Shown piece after piece: positions 44,764 to 53,469 of a stretch of 64,000 nucleotides of DNA. The stretch is from JACZUI01 sp965216725. Its GTDB lineage: Bacteria; Actinomycetota; Acidimicrobiia; Spongiisociales; ZC4RG35. A program made the position numbers and the translations under genes. The notes under the pieces are model-generated. The model did not search any database and was not told the DNA's origin. It saw nothing but the letters and a program-made list of their open reading frames with translations. The first letter of the stretch is position 1. The number at the start of each line of letters is the position of its first letter. The stretch lies in NCBI GenBank assembly GCA_965216725.1, contig CBDCGI010000005.1:62001-126000 (forward strand), read 5' to 3'.

Positions 44764-45354
44764 ATGCCAGCGATCGCGGTGATCCCGGTGAAGTCCTTCG
44801 ACCAGGGTAAAGCCCGGCTGGGCTCGCTCCTGGACGACGAGTCGAGGAAAGCTCTGGGACGCGAACTCGCCAACCGAACAGTGCAGGCAGCTGAGGAAGC
44901 AGGCATGATCCCGCTTGTCGTGGCCGGGGACGAAATCGTCGAGGCATGGTCGCTCATCTTGGGGATTCCCGCCATCACCGACCCCGGCACCGGGCTGTCG
45001 GCGGCCGCGGCCGCCGGGACGAAGTGGGCACTCGAAGGAGGGGTGTCCTGGGTGGTGGTGCATGCCGACCTTCCGCTGCTCAGACCCGCCGAGCTGAGCC
45101 CGATCGTAGAAGCGGTGGAAGCGGGCGGAGAGGTGATCGCACCGTCTTCGGACGGCGGGACCAGCCTGATGGGCGCGACTCGACAGGTGTCGTTCAGCTA
45201 CGGTCCCGGGAGCTTCGCCCGGCACCTGCCAAGGCTGCGCCAGCCCACGATCTTCGCCAGTTTGGGTCTCCTCCACGATCTCGACACGCCCGAGGATCTC
45301 ACGTCCGCGTCATCTCACGGCCGTGGACGGTGGCTACGAGAAACCGCCTTGTAG
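44764..45354 (+). CDS. cofC: 2-phospho-L-lactate/PEP guanylyltransferase (CofC/FbiD)
   Basis: This 196-aa nucleotidyltransferase attaches GMP to 2-phospholactate, or to PEP in actinobacteria (FbiD), for coenzyme F420 synthesis. It has AIAVIPVKSFDQGKARLG at the N-terminus, the VVHADLPLLRP metal-binding strand and the IAPSSDGGTSLMG loop. The frame ends normally. It links to the F420-dependent oxidoreductase at 905-1918. Confidence 0.92.
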   Translation: MPAIAVIPVKSFDQGKARLGSLLDDESRKALGRELANRTVQAAEEAGMIPLVVAGDEIVEAWSLILGIPAITDPGTGLSAAAAAGTKWALEGGVSWVVVHADLPLLRPAELSPIVEAVEAGGEVIAPSSDGGTSLMGATRQVSFSYGPGSFARHLPRLRQPTIFASLGLLHDLDTPEDLTSASSHGRGRWLRETAL

Positions 45355-45420
45355 GCACCCTTTCGCCCCATCAATGTGCCATCCGACTTAGAGTGGAATG
45401 GTCAACCAGAACGGGGAAAG

Positions 45421-46125
45421 GTGAGCAAGACAGTTGTGATTCCGGGCGGAACGGGCGGTCTCGGGACCGCCCTCGTGAGACGACTCGTCCGCACCGACTA
45501 CCGCTTGGCGGTTACCTACTTACTGCCCGAGGAGGCCGAACGCTTCGAGGAGGAGTTCGACGTCGACGAAGAGCGAATCCTCCTCACCCGCGTCGACGCC
45601 ACCAACGCCGAAGCGATGTCGGCCTACCTGAAAGACGTCGCCGACCGTTGGGACGGCGTGCATGCCATATGCGCTCTGGTCGGTGGTTGGGCAGGAGGCC
45701 GAGACGTGGAGGAGACCGACGACCTGAGGTTCGAGAGGATGCTCGACCTCAATCTGCGTTCTGCATTCAATTCTGTACGAGCCGCCTTGCCTCATTTGAA
45801 GGAGGCAGGATGGGGCCGGATCGTCCTGGTCGGTTCCCGTGCCGCTGTCGATTTCCCCGCCGGTCAGGCCGCGTTCAACATCGCCAAGGCCGGTGTCATT
45901 GCACTCGGGAAGTCGGTAGCGGCGGAGCTGGACGGCACGGATGTCACCGCCAACGTGCTCATGCCCTCGGTGATCGACACACCGGCAACCAGGGAGTCCC
46001 TGCCATTCGCCGACTATGTCAATTGGCCGACACCCGACGAGATTGCCGCCGTAGCCGAGTTCCTCTTGACCGAGGAGGCCGGGGTCATCAACGGCGCCAT
46101 GGTCCCCGTCTACGGCAGGTCCTGA
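45421..46125 (+). CDS. SDR-family protein with Phe at the catalytic Tyr position
   Basis: This 234-aa short-chain dehydrogenase/reductase fold has the dinucleotide motif VIPGGTGGLGTALVRRL, the NLRSAFNSVRAALPHL helix and the Ser-bearing strand IVLVGSRAA. Where YxxxK is expected the sequence reads AAFNIAKAGV, so the catalytic Tyr is Phe and the Lys is kept. It may be non-catalytic or use an altered mechanism. GTG 45421 follows GGGGAAAG; ATG is absent near the family N-terminus. Confidence 0.88.
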   Translation: MSKTVVIPGGTGGLGTALVRRLVRTDYRLAVTYLLPEEAERFEEEFDVDEERILLTRVDATNAEAMSAYLKDVADRWDGVHAICALVGGWAGGRDVEETDDLRFERMLDLNLRSAFNSVRAALPHLKEAGWGRIVLVGSRAAVDFPAGQAAFNIAKAGVIALGKSVAAELDGTDVTANVLMPSVIDTPATRESLPFADYVNWPTPDEIAAVAEFLLTEEAGVINGAMVPVYGRS

Positions 46126-46147
46126 CCCCAAACCCCTTTCTTTTCTT

Positions 46148-46178
46148 CCGTTCTGTGCAGCTAAGACGCACAGAACGG
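46148..46178. repeat. Short palindrome related to the menE-menB element
   Basis: Arms CCGTTCTGTGC and GCACAGAACGG (11 bp, perfect) enclose a 9-nt loop between the convergent SDR and DUF2332 genes. Read on the minus strand it shares 18 identical bases (CCCGTTCTGTGCGTCTTA) with the 47-bp palindrome at 29120. No T-tract follows on either strand, so intrinsic termination is not obvious. Confidence 0.8.
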
Positions 46179-46190
46179 GCCGTGGTGACC

Positions 46191-47186
46191 TCAGCGGAAG
46201 AATTCCACCCACTCTCCGTGAGGATGAGCCTGGCCCACCTCTTCCCATCCCGATCCGTCATCGATTGCGACCCGGGCCCAGTCGTCGGTTTTGACCAGCA
46301 CTTCCATCGAGACTCGGTACACGGGCCGTCTCGACCGAGCCTCGTGGACCATCTCGTCGAGCTTCTCCCTCTCCTCAGGGGTGAACTGGATCAACACGAA
46401 CGAGTTGAGAATGACGGCCGGTTCTCCTGCGGGCAGGCCGTCGAGAACCGGGGGCAACGTTGCCAGAGCGTCACCGGCGAGCGTGGTGTGCTCCACGGCT
46501 GCCAGGACGTCGAGCGCGGCAGTGAGTCGGTGCCGTCTCTCCGACAACTCGGGCCAGATCAGCGCGTCCAGCCATCTCCGTTCCTCCGGAGATGTGATGT
46601 CCACTGGATGAAGATCGAGCCCCGTGCGGGACAGGACGTTGATGTCCCTCGGCTTCGGCGCCTCACCTCTCGACTCGGCGTCGATGGTCAACGAACCGTC
46701 GCCCCAGGTCAGGGAATTCCAGCGATACGCATATCGGTCCAGGGCGAGGTTGAGACCGGCACTGGTGCCGAGGTCGATGAGGTGGAACCGGTCGAACGTT
46801 GACAGCCAGATCCCCGGAAGGAGGACGGCGCAACGACGACATTCGTTGGTCTGGGTGAGCCGGGTTCGCCCGATCTCGACCAGCGTCTCCTCGTTGGCAA
46901 GCACAAACTCGGAGAACGGCTGCCCCACTCCATCAGGCGACAGTGGCTCATCTACCAACGAGGCGTAGTAACACGCCAGATCGGGGTCCGCACCCTGAGC
47001 CAGGAGGAAGTGGACACCGGCAAATAGGAGGTTGGGGCGTGGTTGGTTCTCCATCCGATTCAGGACCCGCATCAGATCCTGGCTGGCTGCCACGACCTCG
47101 ACCAGACGTCTATACAGCGGCGACCCGTGTGCGTGTTTTCCCCAAGCCAGCACGTATTCCGGTGTGACAGGAGGGTGTTTGCTCAC
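46191..47186 (-). CDS. DUF2332 family protein
   Basis: This 331-aa protein has the pattern of DUF2332: an N-terminal YRRLVEVVAAS and a middle region NECRRCAVLLPG. FHLIDLGTSAGLNLALDRYAYRW follows, which resembles a SAM-binding motif I (DLGTSAGLNL). A methyltransferase-like fold is plausible but unproven. Its ATG overlaps the RNase H stop by 4 bp (47183-47186). Confidence 0.82.
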   Translation of the reverse strand: MSKHPPVTPEYVLAWGKHAHGSPLYRRLVEVVAASQDLMRVLNRMENQPRPNLLFAGVHFLLAQGADPDLACYYASLVDEPLSPDGVGQPFSEFVLANEETLVEIGRTRLTQTNECRRCAVLLPGIWLSTFDRFHLIDLGTSAGLNLALDRYAYRWNSLTWGDGSLTIDAESRGEAPKPRDINVLSRTGLDLHPVDITSPEERRWLDALIWPELSERRHRLTAALDVLAAVEHTTLAGDALATLPPVLDGLPAGEPAVILNSFVLIQFTPEEREKLDEMVHEARSRRPVYRVSMEVLVKTDDWARVAIDDGSGWEEVGQAHPHGEWVEFFR

Positions 47187-47821
47187 ATCTCAGAGCGCCG
47201 GTAGGCAGTGGCGAGGGCGTCGGCATACTCATTCCAACGATTGCCGGCGTGTGCTTTCACCCACTCGATCTTCACCCGAGGACGGGCCTTGGCCAGCTTG
47301 TAGGCCTCCTTCACCAGCTCCAGGTTCTTGATCGGCCCCGGTGACTTTTTCGTCCAACCCCGCTCTTCCCAGCCCTTGGCCCATTGGTTGAGAATGTTGA
47401 CGATCAGCTGGGAGTCAGTGAAGACGGTCACATCCGAATCTGGGGACAGCATTCGGAGCCCGGCGATCATCGCCTTCAGCTCCATGCGGTTGTTGGTGGT
47501 GTCCGGGTCCGACGCATAGGCCTGGTCGACAACCTCACCGTCGACCACGTATACGGCGCCCCACCCACCCGGACCGGGGTTTCCTTCCGAGGCTCCGTCG
47601 GTGAAAACTCCCGTTGACGGACCGTCCGTATAGCGGTCGAGGACTTCGGCGACCGTCAGATCACGTGACTTGGTGAGGCTGGGTGCCCTGCTCGCTGACT
47701 TCGACTCAGCCGACTCGCCGTTCTTGCAATTCAGGCATTGACGAGGAGTCCAACCCGGATACCGGTCGAGGATCTCTTGGCGTACCTCAAAGTCACGCCC
47801 GCAGGTCTGACAGGTGAACAT
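47183..47821 (-). CDS. rnhA: Ribonuclease HI with N-terminal zinc-ribbon
   Basis: This 212-aa enzyme degrades RNA in RNA-DNA hybrids. Its N-terminal 40 residues form a CxxC...CxxC ribbon (FTCQTCGRDF, RQCLNCKNG), unlike the typical hybrid-binding domain. The RNase H core shows all acidic residues: FTDGASEGNPGPGG, NNRMELKAMIAG, VFTDSQLIVNI and NEYADALATAY. It is followed closely by the histidine phosphatase gene, a neighbourhood that parallels the fused RNase H-phosphatase of mycobacteria. Confidence 0.93.
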   Translation of the reverse strand: MFTCQTCGRDFEVRQEILDRYPGWTPRQCLNCKNGESAESKSASRAPSLTKSRDLTVAEVLDRYTDGPSTGVFTDGASEGNPGPGGWGAVYVVDGEVVDQAYASDPDTTNNRMELKAMIAGLRMLSPDSDVTVFTDSQLIVNILNQWAKGWEERGWTKKSPGPIKNLELVKEAYKLAKARPRVKIEWVKAHAGNRWNEYADALATAYRRSEM

Positions 47822-47832
47822 CGGAGGCGAGC

Positions 47833-49065
47833 CTAGGACAGGGTCTCTAAGTGAGGCGCCACCGCGTAGTCGAGAAGCAACGGCCCATCTTTGGTCAACG
47901 CGACGTGCGTCACTGAGGCGTTCGGAGGCGTGAACAGCGCCTCTGCGTGGGTTTCCCTCACGGAGGTCAGTGACGACACATACGACCTGATGGCCCCGCC
48001 GTGAGCCACCACCACCGTCACTCCGGTTTGATCGGGGGTCAGATCGTGCACGGCGCCGCGGAATCTCGCCGTCAACTCGCCCCAAGATTCTCCGGTCTCT
48101 CCGCGTTTGAGGTCGACCCCGTCTCGATAGATGGTCTCCATGCGTCCCGGCCAGCCGTCCATGATCTGCTCCGAGGTGAGGCCCTCCCAATCACCCATCG
48201 ATAGCTCTTTCAGGTCCTCCACTTTCACGACTCCATTGCTGGCCACCTGCTCCGCGGTCTGCGCTGCCCGAAGCAGCGGCGAGGAGTAGACCGTTGGATG
48301 ACGCCCGTACCACTCACTCAGCGCGGCAGCCTGTGCGACTCCCAACTCGTCCAGACCCCAGTCGCCCTGACCCTGCCATCTCCTCTCGACGTTCGCCTGT
48401 GTGCGCCCATGCCGGACGAGGGCCACGACCGGCTCCCCGGCCTCGAGGTGGCGGCCCACAGTCTTGGAATGCGGCCCGAAATGACCGGTGTCATTGAACG
48501 TCGCAAGCCGAGGCCGACCCCATGTCCAGGTGATGCGGTTCAGGGAAGCGTTCTCCACGAATGCGTGAGGACGGCTGTCTTTGCCGGCAAGATGACGGTG
48601 AAGGATGGTGCCCAGGACGCCACCGTGGGTGACGACAGCGGCACTTCCTTCCTCACCAAGTCTTTCGGCAAGCCCGTCGACGGCGGCGAGAGCACGCTCG
48701 CTTACCTGTCGCAGTGATTCACCGGTCTCTCCGACGGGGACCGTGGGGTCGGACAGCGATCTCCGGAAACGCTTCCCGGCCTCGCCGCGCAACTCTTCGA
48801 ACTTCATCCCATCGAGCTGGCCCACATCGATCTCGAGAAAGGCACCGTCCATCTCATATTGCTCGGCGAATGATTCTGCTGTGGCCCGGGCTCGTTGCAG
48901 CGGCGAGCTGACGACAAGATCGAACCGAAGGTCGGCCAGCCGTTCACCAAGATGCTTCAGACTGGCATCGCCCGCCTCACTAAGGCCGTGATCGGTCCGA
49001 CCGCTAAACACCCGGTCGACGTTTGCAGTCGACTCGGCGTGGCGTATGAAAGTGATCTCGGCCAT
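47833..49065 (-). CDS. Tandem histidine phosphatase (two PGM-like domains)
   Basis: This 410-aa protein is an internal duplication of the phosphoglycerate mutase-like fold. Domain 1 (about residues 1-195) has ITFIRHAESTANVD and AAVVTHGGVLGT; domain 2 (about 210-405) has VALVRHGRTQANVE and VVVAHGGAIRS. Both keep the phospho-accepting RH(G/A) and the second HGG site, so both may be active. The domains are too diverged to be a recent duplication. Substrates are unknown; CobC-like or acid phosphatase roles are possible. Confidence 0.9.
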   Translation of the reverse strand: MAEITFIRHAESTANVDRVFSGRTDHGLSEAGDASLKHLGERLADLRFDLVVSSPLQRARATAESFAEQYEMDGAFLEIDVGQLDGMKFEELRGEAGKRFRRSLSDPTVPVGETGESLRQVSERALAAVDGLAERLGEEGSAAVVTHGGVLGTILHRHLAGKDSRPHAFVENASLNRITWTWGRPRLATFNDTGHFGPHSKTVGRHLEAGEPVVALVRHGRTQANVERRWQGQGDWGLDELGVAQAAALSEWYGRHPTVYSSPLLRAAQTAEQVASNGVVKVEDLKELSMGDWEGLTSEQIMDGWPGRMETIYRDGVDLKRGETGESWGELTARFRGAVHDLTPDQTGVTVVVAHGGAIRSYVSSLTSVRETHAEALFTPPNASVTHVALTKDGPLLLDYAVAPHLETLS

Positions 49066-49132
49066 GGGCTCCCATTGGTACTAGGTGAAGTGCATTGAGA
49101 GAAACCGGAAGAGCGGCTTTACTGTTCCCGAG

Positions 49133-49921
49133 GTGAGAGGGACAAGAATTCTCGGGCTGCGAAGTTTTGTGCTGGTCGTGGTCGTGGTGTTGGCGGCTAC
49201 GGCGTGCGGGGACGACGGGATTCCCGATCTGGAAGCGCCTGTCGGAGAGCAGGTGCTGCCTGACCTGGTGCCGGTCCCACCGGAAGACCTAAGGGTCACG
49301 TTCAAAGACGATGGATCGGCCGAAATCAAGTTCAGCTCGACCGTGGCCAACATCGGTGGGGGAGATTTCGTCCTCCGGGCAAACGAAGTCTTCGACCAGT
49401 GGACGGTCGACCAGGAGATTCATTACTCGGAGTCAGGAGGGATCCTCCAGGACATCGATGCCGAAGTGATTTGGGGTGGCGACGGTCACGAGCACTGGCA
49501 CATCAGTCGCGTGGCTACCTACCAACTGTTCGCAATGAACGCCGATGACTCCCTCACGAGGCTCGATCGCTTCGACACCAAGGTCGGTTTCTGCTTCTTC
49601 GATCACACTCGCGTCCAAGATTCTGGACCGGAGTCCTTCGTGTATCACGTTGAGGAATGCGGCACAGAGGGCGATCAAGAGATAAGAATGGGCTTGTCGA
49701 GTGGCTGGTCGGACGTCTACGACTTCGGCCTCCCAGGTCAGAGCATCGATATCACAGGGCTCGAAGACGGCAAGTACCGGGTCGAAGCGACCGCCGATGA
49801 GGCGGCTTGGTTCGCTGAAGCTGACGTCAGCAACAACACCACATGGGTTGACTTTGAGCTGCAAACAATGGACGGTCGACCCTTTGCGACTGTCGTCGCC
49901 GTTGGGCCGGATCCGCGATAG
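49133..49921 (+). CDS. Lysyl-oxidase-like copper lipoprotein
   Basis: This 262-aa exported protein has a lipoprotein signal ending LAATACGDD. A domain follows with the lysyl oxidase copper-site pattern: GGDGHEHWHISRVATYQL supplies His residues. FDTKVGFCFFDHTRV and RMGLSSGWSDVYDFGLPGQSIDI are typical flanking regions. Bacterial relatives are annotated as lysyl oxidase family, and their activity is uncertain. GTG 49133 is preferred; GTG 49085 is the alternative. Confidence 0.8.
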   Translation: MRGTRILGLRSFVLVVVVVLAATACGDDGIPDLEAPVGEQVLPDLVPVPPEDLRVTFKDDGSAEIKFSSTVANIGGGDFVLRANEVFDQWTVDQEIHYSESGGILQDIDAEVIWGGDGHEHWHISRVATYQLFAMNADDSLTRLDRFDTKVGFCFFDHTRVQDSGPESFVYHVEECGTEGDQEIRMGLSSGWSDVYDFGLPGQSIDITGLEDGKYRVEATADEAAWFAEADVSNNTTWVDFELQTMDGRPFATVVAVGPDPR

Positions 49922-50016
49922 TTCGCCAACATCTTCTCACCACGGAGAGTGACAGATGTGTATAGTGATTCCGAGCCTGCCGTGGGGGCAGGGAGCAATC
50001 GAAGGGTTGGGAATCT

Positions 50017-50403
50017 ATGAAGAGACGCTGGATCACTGCGCTTATTGCAACAGCCGTTGCCATGACGTTGGCGATTCCGGTCGGTGCTGCGGATCTACAC
50101 GAAGATCACAAGGGAACCGACTGTGAGCACGGCATTGTCCTGCTCCATTTCGTCAACGCTCAAACTGACGGTACGGAATGGGCCGGAACTATCACCGTGA
50201 TGTTGGACGATTGGGACAATGGTGGAACGACGATTGTCCAGACGGCCGACAAGGTGAACAAGAACACTCAGCACTTCTGGGTACCGATGGAGGGTGGCGA
50301 CATCTCGGATTACGAAGAGCTGATCAACGCATCCACCGACTTGCCCGGCAAGCTGGTCCTCAGCGACTACGAGTGCGACCCCGGTAAGAAGGGCAAGAAG
50401 TAG
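50017..50403 (+). CDS. Small secreted protein
   Basis: This 128-aa protein has a clear Sec signal (about residues 1-24, MTLAIPVGAA cleavage region). The mature domain of about 100 residues is beta-rich with two Cys (CEHGIV and SDYECDP), probably a disulfide pair, and a basic C-terminus GKKGKK. I recognise no family. A TATAGT about 50 bp upstream is a possible -10. A strong terminator follows, so it is probably monocistronic. Confidence 0.7.
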   Translation: MKRRWITALIATAVAMTLAIPVGAADLHEDHKGTDCEHGIVLLHFVNAQTDGTEWAGTITVMLDDWDNGGTTIVQTADKVNKNTQHFWVPMEGGDISDYEELINASTDLPGKLVLSDYECDPGKKGKK

Positions 50404-50430
50404 CCCTCGAGTAAACACAGAGCAAACATG

Positions 50431-50455
50431 AAACCCCCGGCAGTGCCGGGGGTTT
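50431..50455 (+). terminator. Rho-independent terminator
   Basis: AAACCCCCGGC-AGT-GCCGGGGGTTT forms a perfect 11-bp stem with a 3-nt loop and runs into TTTCTCTTT. It closes the transcript of the small secreted protein. Confidence 0.92.
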
Positions 50456-50473
50456 CTCTTTGGGTCCAAGGTC

Positions 50474-50508
50474 TTGCCCGACTAGCTCTATATATGTAGA
50501 GTTATCTG
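50474..50508 (+). promoter_or_regulatory. padR promoter with palindromic operator, probably leaderless
   Basis: TTGCCC (50474-50479) and TAGAGT (50497-50502) are spaced by exactly 17 bp. The predicted start falls at or next to GTG 50509, implying a leaderless message. CTCTATATATGTAGAG (50486-50501) is a near-perfect palindrome overlapping the -10, the expected position and composition for PadR autorepression. Confidence 0.65.
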
Positions 50509-50814
50509 GTGGCCAGGAGACCTTCAGCACAAACCCAAGCAGTCATCCACCACCTCCTGAGTAGCGGACGCCGGTGGAGCCACGGCTACGACGTTTCAAC
50601 TGCCCTCGGGATCGCCTCCGGAACGCTCTACCCGATACTGATGCGGTTTCACGACCGGGGGATCATCGAAACCCGGTGGGAGGACTCCCCGCTCGAAGGT
50701 AGGCCCCGACGTCACCTCTGCCGGCTCACTCCCGAAGGTGAAGATTGGGCCCGCGAGGTTCTCGCCATTGTGCCAGGGACGCTGTCCACCCGACCTGCGG
50801 AAACCCCAGCGTGA
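50509..50814 (+). CDS. PadR-family transcriptional regulator
   Basis: This 101-aa winged-helix regulator has the PadR pattern: TQAVIHHLLSSG...YDVSTALGIASGTLYPILMRFHDRGIIETRWE, then GRPRRHLCRLTPEGEDW. It lacks the long C-terminal dimerisation helices of subfamily 1, so it is a minimal form. It probably represses its own operon, which includes the membrane protein that starts in a GTGA overlap. Confidence 0.9.
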   Translation: MARRPSAQTQAVIHHLLSSGRRWSHGYDVSTALGIASGTLYPILMRFHDRGIIETRWEDSPLEGRPRRHLCRLTPEGEDWAREVLAIVPGTLSTRPAETPA

Positions 50815-51314
50815 ACGTCCTCAAACTGTTCCCGTCAACGAAGCGGGAATGGGCAGAAGAGATGCTCAACGGCGATCACAGCGGGCTGGCGATGTTGAAA
50901 TTGCTGGTTCTGGCATGGATCCTCACCCTGAGATCAGACCGGGCCATGAGAACGGCCCTGACCACCCTGAGTCTCGTCAACATCGTTGCCGGGATCGGCC
51001 TCGGCGCGCTCATAGCCCTCACCGATACGCCGGTCGTGGTGACGCTCCTCGCCGGAGTATTGATCCTCCAAGGCGGATACACCCTCTTGGCGACACGAGC
51101 ACACGAGCGCCCCCTGTCGGGTCGGATCTGGCTCATCGGAGAGACCCTCGCGCTGACGGTTGGCGGCGGGGGCCTTCTCGTCTCAACCGTCAGGAATGCC
51201 GGAGCCGTCGACCCCGAATACGGACCGATGACGGTCGCCATCCTCCTCACTGCCCACGCTGTAGTGGGCCTGACCGTTTTATCGAGGTCGGTCCGACCCC
51301 GATCCAGCGCTTAG
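50811..51314 (+). CDS. Four-TM membrane protein co-transcribed with padR
   Basis: This 167-aa protein has an amphipathic N-terminus (KLFPSTKREWAEEML, a segment typical of proteins encoded next to PadR genes). Four hydrophobic helices follow (about residues 45-70, 74-92, 105-125 and 140-160). The GTG at 50811 overlaps the padR stop. It is probably the controlled target. The function is unknown, but small membrane partners of PadR often respond to envelope stress or drugs. Confidence 0.75.
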   Translation: MNVLKLFPSTKREWAEEMLNGDHSGLAMLKLLVLAWILTLRSDRAMRTALTTLSLVNIVAGIGLGALIALTDTPVVVTLLAGVLILQGGYTLLATRAHERPLSGRIWLIGETLALTVGGGGLLVSTVRNAGAVDPEYGPMTVAILLTAHAVVGLTVLSRSVRPRSSA

Positions 51315-53362
51315 ATAAAGGCCGAGGCGAAAATCAGGGAAACGATGGTCATAACCTTGATGACGATGTTCATCGCTGGGCCTGAGGTGTCCTTGAAAGG
51401 ATCGCCAACTGTGTCCCCGATCACGGCCGCGTGATGGGACTCACTCCCCTTGCCACCGAATGCTCCGGTCTCGATGAACTTCTTGGCGTTGTCCCAGGCC
51501 CCGCCGGCGTTGGCCATGAAGATGGCGAGCAAGAAGCCTGTTACCAGCGCCCCTCCCAGCAACCCTCCGAGCATCTCAGGGTCATAGAACCCGACAACGA
51601 GAGGCAAGGCAATGGCGATCGCCCCTGGGATCACCATTTCCCGGAGAGCGCTAGCCGTGGCGATATCAACACAGGTCGTGTAATCCGGCTTTGCCTCGGG
51701 GTCACCGTCTTTGAGCCCGGCGATCTCACGGAACTGACGCCTGACCTCGTCGATCATCTTTCCGGCCGCTCGGCCGACCGCGTTCATAGTCAACGCCGCA
51801 AAGAGGAACGGGAACATCGCACCTAGGAACAGCCCGATGGTCACCGGCGCCGAAGAAATGTCGATGGAGTCCAGATTGACCGCCTCGGTGAAGGCGTTGA
51901 ACAGAGCCAGGGCGGTAACGGCCGCAGAAGCGATGGCGAAACCTTTGGCGACTGCAGCTGTGGTGTTGCCCAGCGAGTCAAGCGCATCCGTCGCCTGTCT
52001 CACCTCCGGCTCGAGGTGCGCCATCTCGGCAATCCCACCGGCGTTGTCGGCGATGGGTCCGTAGGCGTCAACGGAGATGGTGATGCCCAGAGTGGCGAGG
52101 ACGCCGATCGCCGCAATGGCGACACCGTAAATACCTCCTCCATCACCCATGGCCCACTCACCCGCGGCGTAAGCCGCACCTATGCCTCCGGCGACAACGA
52201 TCACCGAGAATGCTGCAGAGCGCATCCCCTCTGCCACCCCAGAGATGATGACCGTTGCCGGACCGGTCTGGGACTGCCGGGCAATCTCCTTGACTGTCTT
52301 GTAGTGGTCGGAGGTGAACCACTCCGATATCTTCCCGACCAGCCAGCCCACGATGAGGCCGGCTACAACAGCAATCCAAATACCGACCCAATTGTCGATC
52401 TTGTCGCCGAAGATCCAAGCCGCCAACCCGGCCACACCCAGAGCGGTGACGATCATGGCGAAGTTGGTCCCACGGTGGAGAGCCGCCGCAAGGTGACCCT
52501 CGTCTTTGGCCTTCACCAGGAACGAGCCGATGATCGACGCGAACATCCCTAACGCGGCAACGGCCAGCGGGAAGATGATGGCCTCAGACACAAAACCTGC
52601 ACTGCCGAAAACCAGGGCGGAGTAGGCGACGGGGGCAACCAGTGCTCCGACGTAGCTCTCGAAGAGGTCGGCACCCATCCCTGCCACGTCTCCGACGTTG
52701 TCACCAACGTTGTCGGCTATCACAGCTGGGTTGCGGGGGTCATCCTCGGGAATCCCGGCCTCTACTTTGCCCACCAGGTCGGCGCCGACGTCGGCAGCCT
52801 TGGTGTAGATACCGCCGCCGACGCGAGCAAATAGGGCAATCGAGGAGCCACCTAGTCCGATAGCGGTAACGATCTCCACCCACTGCGGCTCTTCGAGGAC
52901 GTTGTTGAAGAGCCAGAAACCGAGACCCACCCCGAGGAGCCCGAGACCGGCGACGGTGAACCCCATCACTGCGCCCCCACGGAAGGCGATGGGAAGGGCG
53001 GCAGGAATGCCTCCCTGGCGGGCGGCCTCAGTCGTGCGGGCGTTGGCTGCGGTGGCAATACGCATGCCGACGAAACCGGCGGCTGCGGAGAGTACAGCTC
53101 CGAAGACATATGCAATGGCGCCCCAGGGTCTGCCCCAATCGAGAAGGGCGGCGATGAGGATTGCCATCACCACCACGAACACCGAAACCCAGGTGTACTC
53201 CCTCTTGAGAAAGGCCATGGCGCCGTCCCGAATCGCCGAGGAGAGCTCGACCATCCTCTCGTTGCCCTGGGGTGCGGCCAGGACCACTCGCGTGTAGTAG
53301 ACCGCAAGCAAGACGGCGAGCGCACCCGCGACAAGCGCGATATACAGAATCGTGTCCGACAT
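51311..53362 (-). CDS. hppA: Membrane-bound pyrophosphate-energised ion pump
   Basis: This 683-aa, roughly sixteen-helix H+/Na+-translocating pyrophosphatase couples PPi hydrolysis to ion export. The PPi-site motif DVGADLVGKVEAGIPEDDPRNP is split across the loop near residues 190-215, and GNTTAAVAKGFAIASA appears near 465. The Ala right after GNTT is the residue seen in K+-dependent enzymes (K+-independent ones have Lys), so I predict K+ dependence. H+ versus Na+ cannot be settled here. It fits with PPDK as another PPi-linked enzyme. Confidence 0.95.
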   Translation of the reverse strand: MSDTILYIALVAGALAVLLAVYYTRVVLAAPQGNERMVELSSAIRDGAMAFLKREYTWVSVFVVVMAILIAALLDWGRPWGAIAYVFGAVLSAAAGFVGMRIATAANARTTEAARQGGIPAALPIAFRGGAVMGFTVAGLGLLGVGLGFWLFNNVLEEPQWVEIVTAIGLGGSSIALFARVGGGIYTKAADVGADLVGKVEAGIPEDDPRNPAVIADNVGDNVGDVAGMGADLFESYVGALVAPVAYSALVFGSAGFVSEAIIFPLAVAALGMFASIIGSFLVKAKDEGHLAAALHRGTNFAMIVTALGVAGLAAWIFGDKIDNWVGIWIAVVAGLIVGWLVGKISEWFTSDHYKTVKEIARQSQTGPATVIISGVAEGMRSAAFSVIVVAGGIGAAYAAGEWAMGDGGGIYGVAIAAIGVLATLGITISVDAYGPIADNAGGIAEMAHLEPEVRQATDALDSLGNTTAAVAKGFAIASAAVTALALFNAFTEAVNLDSIDISSAPVTIGLFLGAMFPFLFAALTMNAVGRAAGKMIDEVRRQFREIAGLKDGDPEAKPDYTTCVDIATASALREMVIPGAIAIALPLVVGFYDPEMLGGLLGGALVTGFLLAIFMANAGGAWDNAKKFIETGAFGGKGSESHHAAVIGDTVGDPFKDTSGPAMNIVIKVMTIVSLIFASAFI

Positions 53363-53469
53363 TTAGAGAAAACCTCCGCAGCAACTGGGGTTGGGGGCGG
53401 CGGAGAGTATACGGCCGGGCTTCGAAATGGGCGAAGTCGAGTCGCCAATCTCCGGGGAGGCCCCTTACT

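Noticed and set aside
46148..46178. Intrinsic terminator between the SDR and DUF2332 genes
   Set aside because: The hairpin is strong but no T-tract follows on either strand, and the sequence is shared with a promoter-located repeat at 29120, so it is treated as a dispersed repeat.
44946..46802. A 618-codon open frame overlapping cofC, the SDR gene and the DUF2332 gene
   Set aside because: It is an out-of-frame reading of recognisable genes on both strands and has Arg/Gly/Pro-rich low-complexity translation typical of shadow frames in GC-rich DNA.
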